A stretch of 64,000 bases of DNA from the NCBI GenBank assembly GCA_013399695.1, contig VXAU01002492.1:941854-1005853 (forward strand), read 5' to 3'. Both the position numbers and the translations under genes were made by a program. Below the pieces are notes generated by a model. The model was not told the DNA's origin. It did not search any database and worked only from the letters and a program-made list of their open reading frames with translations. The stretch is from Formicarius rufipectus. Lineage: Eukaryota > Chordata > Aves > Passeriformes > Formicariidae. Shown in pieces: positions 23,158 through 34,744 of this stretch (positions within the stretch are counted from its first letter, which is position 1; each line of letters opens with the position of its first letter).

Positions 23158-24470
23158 TGCACATGAAGCTCAATTGGAAAGGGTAGCTGGGCTTAAACTT
23201 CAGGAGCATGAAAAACAGGGCTCGAAAGCAAAACAAAAGAGTTAGCACACAGCAAAGTATTTTCTGTTCCACAGAGCATCCATTCTGCTCACAGGGACTT
23301 GGGTCCTACCTAAAGGCAATATGAAAAAAAAAGGGAAGTGGTTTATATTTCCTTAAAAAATTATACTGAAGATGTGGGTTTCAACAGCAAAAGCTCTCCT
23401 TGTCATTACTACACTCGTTATCTATTAATCTTTGTATATACCATCACAGAACTGTGGATCCATGTGAATTTCCATAGCAAAAGTTCCATAAGCAGAAAAA
23501 ATTAACAGAAAAAAACTTTACCATAATTCACAAATCCTAAGGGAAGACACAAGATTTCTGACTGCATTCAAAAGGTAAACAAGCATTTACTTTCTAGATT
23601 GCCTCTTAATTCTTGATACTAATTCTTGGATGAGTTAAATGCTTCAAAGAGAATGTTGCAGAAATACAGCACAGGTTCTGTGTCTCCTAACACCAATGAA
23701 ACCCCCCCACAATACTTTATTTGAAATTTTAATATGGTGCTGTTCCATTCTTTCAACAAGAATCAGTTTTTCCTCTTCAGAGAGTATCAAAGTCGTCTGA
23801 CATGAACAGAAGTAAATCATCATCATTTAGGTGTTCCCCTTTTAAAACACAACAGTGAGATTTTTTCGTCTGTTGCCACTTACATTCCCTGCACTGTGGG
23901 AACAAATTCACTCATTAAGTGCAGTCTCTCAGAAACAAGGAACCCTCTTTGATGCCATCAACATTTTGCCCAAAGAATATCAGAGTTTGGCCAGATATCA
24001 CTGAGAAAACTACTGGTCAGATAGAGTGAAACCAAGAAACCCCACGGCTCCTTGCAGTTCCAGTGACATAGAACACGAGGGAGCTGTGCACATTAAACAG
24101 AGTTATCTTGGACTGAGGCGGGGTTAAGCTAAGGAAGATCTTACACTCTAACAGGGAATAATGAAATATGGCTAAATAAATATTGAAAAAAAAAATCTGA
24201 ATTCAAAACCAGCGTGTTAAAAACCTTATTGCTGATGAAAATTACAAATACTTTGAAAATACTTCAATATGTTCTCCTTTGAGTGGATGTTAACTGACAC
24301 CTAAAAGCCAGAGTGATTCTGGATGGAAGCTGTTGCTCCCAGAACAGTGACACCTTTTGCTGATATATCTTGGTTAAAGGGCTGATCCTTTGTCCTGACA
24401 TTCAGCCTCTGCAGCAATGTTGTCCTAGTACACATTTTACAGCCATTTACGTCCGTGCCAACTGGATATG
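23158..24470. other. Unique AT-rich non-coding DNA
   Basis: No gene or known repeat was recognised. Frames are 60-71 codons and show no domain. Confidence 0.5.
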
Positions 24471-24835
24471 GAGTCATAGAATCATTTAGGTTGGAAAAGA
24501 CCTTTAGGATCATCATTCCCCCAGCACTGCCAGGGCCATCATTAAACTATGTCCCTAAGTGCCACATCCACACATCCTGGAAATCTCTCCAGGAACGGGA
24601 ACTCCACCCCTGCCCTGGGCAGGTGTGCCAGGGCTGGACAGGCAGGTGGCTCAGCCTGTCCTGTTCCTGTTCCCTGGAGCAGAGCTCGACCCCCCCCAAC
24701 TCCTCCCTCCTGACAGGAACTCGCAGAGCCAGAAGTTCCCCCCCTTGAGCCTCCTTTTCTCCAGGCTGAGCCCCCCCAGCTCCCTCAGCTGCTCCTGCTG
24801 CTCCAGCCCCTTCCCCAGCTCCATTGCCTTTTGGA
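24471..24835 (-). mobile_element. CR1 3'-end fragment, minus strand
   Basis: The left end CATAGAATCATTTAGG followed by TTGGAAAAGACCTTTAGGATCA is the reverse complement of a CR1 3' terminus. Further right come the C-terminal end of ORF2 (minus-strand LSLEKRR-like region, seen as GGCTCAGCCTGGAGAAAAGG) and a CAGCTGAGGGAGCTGG stretch. The same subfamily lies at 28681-29834 on the opposite strand. The fragment is 5'-truncated, as is usual for CR1, and seems to have lost part of the middle of the 3' region. The 116-codon minus-strand frame through it is a decayed CR1 reading. Confidence 0.9.
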
Positions 24836-27800
24836 CCTGGGTTCCCCAATAGCATTACAAAACACTGCCATACAAAACACTCCCAAGGTGATCTCATAAT
24901 ACCTGAAACTCAGTTTGCAGGAACACAAATGAGAGCACAAAGACAGAAGGACCAGAGATTCGGGTCCCAGCTGAGGAGATTATGATCAAAGCAGGATGGA
25001 AACATCTCCTGCTGCCCTTTATTAGATACTTCCACACTTGGAACTCCTTGAATAATTTACTGAAAGGAAACAGATCAGCGGAGTAAAGGTCTGATTTTTT
25101 ACTGTGGAGAGGACACTAAGAACCTGCCCTTCAATATTATGCAAACAGCCCCTTTCACAATGCATTTGTGAGGGTTGTTTTTGCACAAACAGAGAGTTCT
25201 TGTGCTTGTGGAATGTTGGGACTGAAGGCTTCCTCATCATTTCTGTTGTCATCACTTTGTCAGCCCTAATTCCTGTGCAGGGCTGTTGATTGGGAACTCC
25301 TCCCTACCCCCACCATGGGACAGGATTTTCCCAGGCTCTGGGGAACAGGGCAGAGGGGGAAGGCCAGGGGATCAGGATTGCTCTTTCCAGTAACAGCCCT
25401 CCAGCCACATCAGCTTAAGCAGACCATGAAACTGAACCCTGAGGTAGACAGCTTTGAATTCTGCCAAGGGAAACTCTCACATGTTTCCTCCTCAGTAATT
25501 TTTTTATGTTTATAAAACTATGTTAAAAAAAAATAAATATATATATAGATAATTCAACATGTCTGCCAAAATTTCCTGAAGTCAACAGTTGAACCAGAGT
25601 TTTAAAGAAGCAGACACCTCAGATCATTAAGTTTTTAACAAAATCTAAATCTTAATTGCAAAGTTGAGTAAAAAATTCAAATAAATGCAATTGATTAACT
25701 TTAGGGTCATAATCTTCTTGCCATCAGAAATGCCACCCAGTGTCATGCCCCTCTCCTTAATTTTTCCTTACAGCACATCAATTTCTTAAGGAGAATTATA
25801 CATATTTGGGGTTGTTTTTATTGAGCCCTTGATAGCATCTTTGAAAGTAAGAGTGATAAAGCATAATACACATATGAGTAACATAAAATTAAACATAATA
25901 AATGTTACAACCTCAGTAAGTTTGGACTTGAGTAAGTAATACAGAAAGAAAAAGCTCCAAATCCTTCCTTCTTTCCTTCCTCCATTTCTTGGGCATTATT
26001 CACTAAGCAAAACTTCAGGTAGGTCTCCCTACACTTTGAAAAATTCAGATTTGAATCCAAACCCAAATGTTACATTGCCAGCTCAGACCATATCACTTTA
26101 TTTTGTATTATCTGGGACATACCTTCAAAAGGAAGCCTGAAATGTATGAAAGGACATTCTGGCTTCTTTTTTTCCCCTTCATCCTCATAAAAGGGAATTT
26201 TCTACCTATCAGTAGATTCCTTAATGCTAGAACTATACCTAGGATAGATTCCACTATGTGTTTTATATCCAACCAATAAAACACTGTTTCTAATTACATG
26301 CCATATTGATTGATTATAATAATGATCTTCTCCTAAAAACCAATAATTGTTCCTTTAAATGAAAGTTTTCTCCTTCCATAGACTTTTTTCCCCACCACAA
26401 AGTTCTCCAAAGTTTCTAAATCCAGCTCCTGTGTTTCCAATTTACAATATGAGATGGTCACAAAAGGCATGTGGAGCCTGTAAAGAAAGAGGCCCACATT
26501 CACATGCAGTTGTCCAGCTTCTTCATTGAGCCAACCTCTTCTTTCCACAGGGTATGTAGGTCAGGGTTCCAACATGAATGCTTGAATTTCTAACTTATCA
26601 GACACTATTTTAGCTTAAATATGAAATCAACTTCCATCAGAATTTCCAACATTATTAAAAGCCTAAACCAATAAAAAGAATTGTCTCTGTGAAGAGGGTT
26701 CCTCAACACCTTTTCATCCTTTACTACTACTAAGAAATCAAGGAATATGGACAGGTACAAACTAAAGTTGTTTCTAAAGGGGATCATGAAGTTTAATGGA
26801 CTGATTGAATGCACTTGATTACTGATGCAAATCTCAGCACAGCCAGCATAGGCTGTAGATCAAACACTGTTCTGGATGCCAGTCTGGAGCAGGAGAGGTA
26901 AAAGAGAAGATACAGGATATGCAACTGGTTTACTAATTTCACATGCGAAGTATATGATTATTGGTGGTAGGAGGGACTAGACTTAAATTTGGAGTTTCTT
27001 TGTTCCCACATTTTTCATGTCAATACAAGTAAATACACACTCCAAACATCCCTGAAAGTTCAAGAGCTGATTCATTCCTCAGTCTCAGAAACATCTGTGA
27101 TTACAAACACATCTTGTTTGTTCTTAACCCCAGACAGAGCAGAGCTCAGAATGTTGTTATTCATTGTGAAAGCACAGGAGCAAATTTCAGCTGCAGGGAG
27201 ACTGGGGAAAGAAGAGCAACACACAACACAAATAATTCAATAGATGTATCTTCAGTTTAAAAGAGGAATATTTAAAAAAAAATCACCTTTAAGAAAATTT
27301 AACTAGCACACTTCAAGTTGTGATAAAGAGCTACTTTAATCCCTTTGTATACGGAGAGGATTAAAAGTATAGAGTTAGTCATAAAAAGCCTTCACAATTG
27401 AGTTTTTTTGTTGGCTGTTGATTTGTGAGTCTGGTTTCTCCTTAAGAAGAGTCTGTCTCGTGTATGTCAGAAGAATTTCAGCTTCTACCATAGCCCTTAA
27501 ATCAGGTCTGATGTGACTGGGAGTTCCTCACACATGACCTCTTGTCTGACAGCAAGGCTGGCTGCTCTCAGGCTAGCAGAAAACTCAGACTCACTCCCTC
27601 CAAGCTCATACCCAGCTTTGGGCTTCTGCCCTACTCTGAACTTCATTAGTTCTTAGGTTTGTTGCCTCCAGGACCATCACTTCATATTACACTGAAGAGA
27701 GAAAACCAGGAAGCTCATCCCCATCTCCTTCTGCCAAAGAAGAGTGAAATAGGGTGGCCTTGCCTGGCACTGTGCCCTGTCCCTGTCCCTCCTTCACTGC

Positions 27801-27960
27801 TTCCTTTAGTTCTCTTCCAATGCTTCTGTATGTACCTTTTTATTATGAGAAAGCATAAATGGAAACAAAAAAGGGTTAACTCATCTTCTTGTTTTCCACA
27901 CCAAACTATTACTCCGAGTTAATTTCTGGAACTTGGAGTCACCAGAAGTAATGATATTAA
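24836..27960. other. Unique AT-rich non-coding DNA
   Basis: No gene is supported. A short (TA)n stretch follows an A run at about 25527-25552. Frames of up to 87 codons show no domain. Confidence 0.5.
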
Positions 27961-28076
27961 GAACAAACAAACAAACAAAAACAAAAACAAAAAAACCAAA
28001 CCAAACCAAACCAAAACAACAACGAAAAACAAAAACAAAAACAAACAAAACAAACAAACAAACAAACAAACAAAAA
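27961..28076. repeat. CAAA-type microsatellite, 116 bp
   Basis: The tract is made of AAAC, AAAAAC and CCAAA units with no G except at one position near 28024. It falls between the two inverted CR1 copies at 24.5 and 28.7 kb. The minus-strand frames through it, rich in Phe, Val and Leu, are artefacts of the repeat. Confidence 0.97.
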
Positions 28077-28680
28077 GGAACCTAAATGAGAATGAAGACC
28101 CTGTCATTTACTATTCTCTGTGAATACAGATATGACATTCTGGTGGAAAAAAATTGCAAAACTAAGAAACAAGATAAATAACTTTGCTGTGAGAAGAATC
28201 CTGAAACCACAAGCATCAGCCTCAAGTGTTGAAAATATTTTTTTTCCTTTAACTTCAGGGAAAGAATCTCTTTTCCCACCAAATTTGTGTTTTCAATTCT
28301 TAGTATGAGAACAGTGTCACAGAAGGAAGATTTTTTTGAAACTCAGTGATTGACAAAAGTGATATCCTTTTAGACAGTTTATCTGTCTACTGAAGATGAC
28401 TTTTAAAGTGGAAAAGTGCTTAACAAATGCTAGAGAATGGCTGATGATATGAAATAACCAGATGTGGGTGAAAACAGTGATTTTATTTCTTCTGATATAT
28501 TGCTTCTTTTATGAAAACACTCCAATTTAAGAGGAAAACAAAGTAGGGGGAAAACTACCTGCATGTTATTTCTGGTTAAAAAGACTGTGCAGATAATATA
28601 TTTGTGCAGTCCTGAAGGGCAAAGAAGAAGAGGAAGGAGGGATATTCTTCAAGAAGGGAATGTTCAAGGCACAGCCAAAG
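28077..28680. other. Unique AT-rich non-coding DNA
   Basis: Nothing was recognised. The last 60-70 bases before 28680 (GAAGAAGAGGAAGGAGGGA) may already belong to the CR1 element that follows, but the similarity is too weak to decide. Confidence 0.45.
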
Positions 28681-29834
28681 GATCAGCCCCAGACAATGTG
28701 AATTTATGAGAGGCAGGTCCTGCCCCTCCAGCCTGATCTCCTTCTGTGAGTAGGCGACCTGCTTAGGCTGTGGATGTTCTGCCGAGACTTTTGTAAAGCC
28801 TTTGACATCATTCCCACAACATTCTCCTGGAGAAACTGGCTGTTCCTGGCTTCAAAGGGTAGATTCTTCCCTGGGATAAAAACTGGCTGATGGTTGGGTC
28901 CAGAGGGTGGTGGGGAGTGGGTTTACACCCAGCTGGGGATGATCACCAGTGAGGCTCCCCAGGGGTCACCACTGGGGGTGTTTATGGTTAGTATGTTTAT
29001 GAATTATCTGGATGAAGGATCAGGTCCCCTTTGGTACGTTCGCAGGTGACACCAGGCTGGGTAGGAGTGTGCATCTGCTGCAGAAGGGTCTGGACAACCT
29101 GGAGCCATGGGATGAGGCAGTGGTGGGAGGTTCAGCAGGGCCAAGTGCTGAGACCAGTTCTTGGGTCAAAACAATTCCCTGCAGCTCCACAGGCTGGGAG
29201 AAAATTGCCTGGAAAGCTGGAAAAGGCTCTGAGGGTGCTGGTCAACAGCAGCTGGTGGGCCCAGGTGGGCAAAAGGACAATGACACGTGGGCTGTGCCAG
29301 CACTGGTGTGGCAGCAGGAGCAGGGCAGTGCCCGTCCCCTGTGCAGGCTCTGCTGAGGCCACACCTCAGATCTTGGGCTCAGCTTGGGGTTCCTCATGAC
29401 AGGAAAGACATTGAGGGGCTGGAGCATGTCCACGGAAGGGAAGGGAGCTGGGGAAGGGGCTGGAGCAGCTGAGGGAGCTGGGTGGGCTCAGCCTGGAGAA
29501 AAGGAGGCTCAGGGGGGACCTTCTGGCTCTGCAAGTCCTTGCCAGGTGGGGGGAGACAGTGGGGGTCGGGCTCTGCTCCACGGAACAGGGACAGCAGCAG
29601 AAGGAATGTGCCCAGGCTGGGACAGGAGAGATTTAGATTGAATACTTCGGAAAACTGGCTGTTCAACCCTGGCATAGTCTGCCTGGGGCGGTGTCAGCAT
29701 CACCTTCCCTGGAGGGATTTATCAGGTGTGTAGATGTGGCACTTGGGGACGTGGTTAGTGGTGGCCTTGGCAGTGCTGGAGCAACAGCTGGACTCGATGA
29801 TCTCAAAGGTCTTTTCCACCCAAAGGATTCTATG
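28681..29834 (+). mobile_element. CR1 retrotransposon, 5'-truncated, with decayed reverse transcriptase
   Basis: This is the longest CR1 copy in the window. Translating across several frames gives RT landmarks in order: FCKAFDIIP (RT motif A region, near 28775), WIKNWLDGW, then EAPQGSPLGVF followed by MNYLDEG, and FAGDTRLGRSV at about 29034-29067, where the family has FADD. The catalytic Asp pair is therefore broken (D to G), and frameshifts split the ORF. The 3' region ends TCTCAAAGGTCTTTTCCACC plus CAAAGGATTCTATG, the CR1 terminus. It is inactive. A subfamily relative in the opposite orientation is at 24471-24835. Confidence 0.93.
28896..28921 (+). other. G-quadruplex motif inside CR1
   Basis: Four G runs (GGG, GGG, GGGG, GGG) with loops of 6, 4 and 3 bases fit the canonical pattern. 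Since it is part of the retrotransposon ORF, it is probably incidental. Confidence 0.6.
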
Positions 29835-32800
29835 CCTGTGTCCTGTTAGGCTGTATGCCTTGCATCCAGAACTCTAGATATTGATATCCACAGCCCAGGG
29901 CTGAGGTTTTACTGGTGTCCAGTGGCACTTCCAGCTCTCAGTGTTTCCCACGTTGCCCCCTGTTTGGATCACCTGCTTCCTAGCAGGTTCCAGATGAGTT
30001 CTCCTCTCCCTGCAGTTCCTCACAATCAGAACTTCTTACTGCACATCACATTTTCAAGTCAGAGGGAAATCATTCTGTGTCAGAAATATATCCAAGCACA
30101 GGAAGACTGGCAATAACTTGCAAAAATGCAAACAAAATCCCGAGGATGCAGACTCTGTTTCCAGTGTGGACTATCAGAACTCTGGGGTGATGCATAACCA
30201 CCTTACCAGGCTGGCATCAAAGGAGAAATACTGCTGAGGTTCTTGCTCTCCCTTGTGTTTGCAGGTCATGGGAGGGCACAGCTGGGACTGGTGGTGCCTG
30301 TGCACTGAGGCTGCCTCTCCTCACCCCCCGTCTGCCTCCTGGGCCTCAGTAATCCCTGCTCCCTGGTGCAATTACACCTGACAAGTTTGCCTGGCTTATT
30401 TAGATCTTTGATCTCGCTGTAAACAGTCTCTGGACGTTTGTTCATGCTGAGCAGTACTTTGATCCATGAATAAAATCACTCAAAAGTACTAGTGCAGCAA
30501 GGTGGGGCTCAACATTCATAAAAGTAAAATCTTGACATAAACTGTTTTCACAAACTTGTGTTCCTTTGGGACAGCAGCCTTGCCTTGTTTGCTGTTCTCC
30601 TGGCGAGTTGTTTTGAGTTAGAGCAGAACTGGAATGGTAATTGTAATGAAACAAGAGGAGGGGAAGAACAACACAGCTCATTTTCCAAGCAAAAGCATCA
30701 CAGACAAGTGATGAAATAATTTGGTGGAGAATCAATCCCCTTTTATTTATTTATCTTCTCATTTGCTTTAAAGGTGCTTGGCTTAGGGCTAATTTAATCT
30801 GAAAAGAATCATATCCTGCAAATAGTTTCTAATAAATCATGTGCTATTGAGAATAGATTAAGTGGAAGATCACCCAACCTGCATATAGTGTAAAATATGG
30901 TCTCAAATAATATACTGAGATTCAGAACACTAGAGATCTTTTCGGTACTTTCTGTTGTCACAATCATTTTGAATTCCCTTAGGAATATTCACAGAGTGGA
31001 AAGGAGATGTTTTTAAATTTCTGAATAAAATTGCTGAAGAAAATTCCCATTTTACAGAGTGGGAGTCATAGCTGTGCAGGGCTGCAGATGCATATCCTAC
31101 TCTAGAATAAATGTAGAATAAGTCCAGAATGAACTTGTGGACATTGTACAGCATTATGTTTTTAATATCAATCTTTACCTCAAAGGAATAAATCACTTTG
31201 AATAAGATGTAAATGTTATGAGAAAATGTTAAAAGTTAGTAGAAAAACATCATCAAATAATTTTCTTTTTTATTTCATTGTGATGCCGCAATTGTTCACA
31301 AGTATTTTGTTAATAGTCACAAGAGTCATTAGCTATGAGCGTTTATTTCACTACAGAAGGATACTCTACGTAGGTTTTCTTATGTTTGCTCAATAATTGT
31401 TCTTGTTAAACAAATTTTATAACTTGAAGATGACCAAAAGTTACACTCTAAACACAGAAAAGCTTTTGAATGGTATCAAATGAATTGGTTCCTAAGTCTT
31501 CATGTCCAAATCATTTAATTAATGCTTCCGCTTCTCAAAAATTTCTTTTAAATGGAGGTGTTGCTGAGGAATCTTTCTGTACCAGCTTACAGCAGACTTT
31601 TAGCATCAGCTTGAGAATGTTAAAGTAGTTTAGAGTGAATGCACTATAGGGGAAGAAATAGCACCAAATTCCAATGTACTCAATACATGTGGCTCATTTG
31701 CTCACATGGCACATATTTGCAGGGACTAGGTATGTGTCTATGTACAGTACTGAAGTATTAACATTACAATTAACATTAAAAAATGGGGTTATAAACTTAG
31801 ATTTTTCTTAACAGAGATCTCACACTGTCTGTGTTCTGATGAGTATCTGCTTAAAACATTCCCAGCATTTGGTTCATTTGACAATCAGGAAGCATTCTAA
31901 CAGATACATTTTCCCCATCAGCCTGAAGAATTTGCACATGTCATGTAGGAAGTACAGATTTGAGATGGAACTAATGATCACAATCATCTTTTTGGGCCTT
32001 AAAATCCATGAACAGATGGAAATGGTGCTATAGACACATTAATCTTATGTATATTTTGGAATTTAAATTTCACTTAGCCCTTGCTGAAGGTCTCTGGTTT
32101 CTCACATTCAAAGTGGTTTTTTAAAATTTATTTTTATTTTAAAATTCATCCTTGTTTCTACCTACCCAGTAATTTCTGACAAATATCCAGCCCTTCAGTC
32201 CTCATGGAAAATGCCATGTTATTTCATCTTCAAACTCAAACAAGTAAGTTGCATGTGAGTTTTTCAAATATTCCTACAATGCAGGAAAATATTAACAGAC
32301 CTTATTAAAGATGAAGAAGTAGCAAAGTGTTCAAGCCTTCCAAATTCCTTGTCATTTTCAAAATGTCTCATTCAATGTTTAAGTTATATAGGAATTCAGA
32401 TGCAGTCAAATATATTTGAATGACATCAATCAAATGAAGAAATCACTACATATCACAAAGAAATGTTTTATATTAAAGTCCTTACAAGGATTTGCTGGAT
32501 GAGTATATGAAGGAGCTGCCACCTGAACCATAGCAGAGCTGGAATTTTGAGAATCAAATAGCTAAGAATAACACTGCTCCATTTTCAACATACTAAAAGC
32601 TTTTTACTCAGTGGGAAACTAAGTTATTAGAAAGGGCAGTCTAAAAATGTACTGCTAGGAGATTTGGGAGTAGTAGTCCTTGAAGTGAAGATTTAGTATT
32701 GTAGATTTTACAATTTATCCATTTTTTGGTGGTTGTGATGTGTGAGTCACAGGGGTAATAAACTTCAAATAGGTTGAAGTAAAGTTAAGTACTTCCCAGT

Positions 32801-34648
32801 ATCTTCTATTAATTATCTGTGGAATAGAAGAAAAGAAATTAATGCAGAGACATAAGCTCATCTTGGAACAAAAGGGGAATGCATTCTTATTGTGATGGTT
32901 TCACTGAGTCTTTTTCAGAGGAGGCTGTGATCACGATATATTTAATATCTGTAGATTACTTAAAGCATTTCATTTTTTTATCATTTTTTTAATTTAAGTG
33001 AGGAATAAGTGATTTAAATGATAAAAAATGGAGGGCAGCAGACTAAGAATACTGTAAACAGAATTATTGAGGGTGTTGTGTTCTTCCCTGTGCAAGAGCT
33101 GCAGGTCAGTCCTGGGCAGCCGTACCTGCTGCAGTTGTTTCCAGAATATTTCTTGCTCTTTGTTCTTTTAAGCACCGAGATTTTCAGAGAGACTGTGGAG
33201 AGAGAGGAAATTTGTCACGTCTATGATGGTTCTGTGATTTAGCAGGGAGCTGATTTGCCATTGCTCAGGGGAATCTCTAAGCCTTTCCCTTGGCTGTTCC
33301 AAACATAGCTGACCAAAATGATCTGTGTTTATAGTTTGATGTAGATAGAAAGGGAAAAACAAACCCTCCATTCTCCACACATTCCGATACCCTTCATAAC
33401 TTTTACAGGGTGGTTTCTTCATTTCTGATGATTTGACACTGTGAAGACTGACAGGATGGGTGGAAGATGCTGCCTCTAAAGAAGGAAAAGTTTTCTATGT
33501 GCAGATCAGCAACAGATCACAAACCTGAAGGTTTAACTTAACCGCTGATTTCAGGTGACTTTGGTAGATGGAATCAAAACTGTATTCAAGAATATAGCAT
33601 TTTAATACCTCCAAGTACAAAATCCACATTTAGATTAATTGAAAAACAAATGAGAACAAAAACAAACAAACAAAAAAACCACAAAGACATTAACAGAAAA
33701 TGCACTTAAATATCTTTAAGGAAAAAAATATGGTGTTTGTTTACACAATGTTGCCTGTGAGTATTTAGGGTTGGCTCAAAGTTTGGCATTGGAACTTCTC
33801 ATTCTTCAACTCATCAGCATAGCTAAAACCTCCAGACCTATGTCCCTTTGATCATTTTGGATTTGGACACTGTCCAGCACATTAACTATCACTAACGCTT
33901 ACAGCTTCTTGGCAACAATAACACTGTTTACTTCTGCCTTGCAGAGACTTCAAGAACTGATGATAAACTGTCTTGGCTTTGCATGGCAAGGTTTTGGGTA
34001 TTGGGGGCTGGGGGCTACAGGGACACCAGCATGTTTTCATATTTTCTTTCCTTGGAAAGAGTAAAAGCTTTTATTCTTTCCTCATTGAATGAGGATCCTC
34101 ATGTCATTCTCCTTCATGAGTATCAAAATCAATGCATTTGGAAAGCAAACATTTGAAGGGAAGCTGGCATCATTGATCTTTTCCCACCTCTAGGAGAAAA
34201 TACCAAGCATGGCATTGTTTGTGCAACTAGAAAATGTCTCTGCTGAATAGCAATTGTCAGACAAAAATAATCAATCCATTATTTGCAGTTCCATGTGCAT
34301 ACTCTGTCTTCCAAGCTGTGCAGTACCCACACTTGCCAGGAAATGAATACAATAGTCCCTAATCTTTTTCAGTGAAGGTTCAAGCATTGCTTTAACTAGC
34401 TCCTACAATGAATGTTAGATTGACTGGTCGAGGTAGAAATGTCCAGTTCTAAGGTTTGAAAAAGATTGCTCCTGATTGTTTCCCCACCAGCTCCCACCTG
34501 AAAGTCAATCAGAAGCCTCAGATGCACATGTACAGTTTAACACCCTCCACACTTCAGGCTCAGCTGAGTGGTCAGACTGGTTTTCACTCTTGTTGCATTT
34601 CCTAGATCAGTCTTCCACATTCGGGCTAATTATCAACATCATCTCTGC
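29835..34648. other. Unique AT-rich non-coding DNA
   Basis: No supported gene or known repeat family was seen. A short GC-rich patch lies at about 30230-30380. Frames reach 97 codons (30442-30735, minus) with no domain. A G-quadruplex motif near 34.0 kb is listed separately. Confidence 0.5.
33996..34022 (+). other. G-quadruplex motif in unique DNA
   Basis: The pattern is GGG-N4-GGGGG-N2-GGGGG-N5-GGG (GGGTATTGGGGGCTGGGGG then CTACAGGG). It lies in otherwise AT-rich unique sequence and is not part of a repeat I recognise, so it stands out more than the two motifs inside mobile elements. Confidence 0.75.
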
Positions 34649-34744
34649 AGATAATCTTGTCAGAGAATGACTGTGTCAGAAGATAATCTTTTTAGGGGAT
34701 AATCTTACCACAGGATCATCTTGTCTCAAGATAATTGCATTACA
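34649..34744 (+). repeat. 16-bp degenerate tandem repeat carrying GATA motifs
   Basis: The phrase AGATAATCTT or a close variant starts at 34649, 34681, 34697, 34713 and 34729, exact multiples of 16 bases. The slot at 34665 is filled by a more diverged unit. The consensus is close to AGATAATCTTGTCACA over six units. Four of the six units contain (A/G)GATAA, the core recognised by GATA-family transcription factors. The array is short and old, judging by the divergence between units. Confidence 0.8.

Noticed and set aside
21966..23166. Pairs of identical 85- and 93-codon frames, at first suggestive of a duplicated small gene
   Set aside because: They are the LTR and its flank read in chance frames, doubled by the 653-bp duplication.
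27881..28107. Minus-strand frames rich in Phe, Val and Leu resembling a membrane protein
   Set aside because: They are produced by the GTTT reading of the CAAA microsatellite.
29012..29675. Several frames of 60-122 codons on both strands
   Set aside because: All fall inside the CR1 copy. The plus-strand ones are broken pieces of ORF2 and the 3' region, the others antisense.
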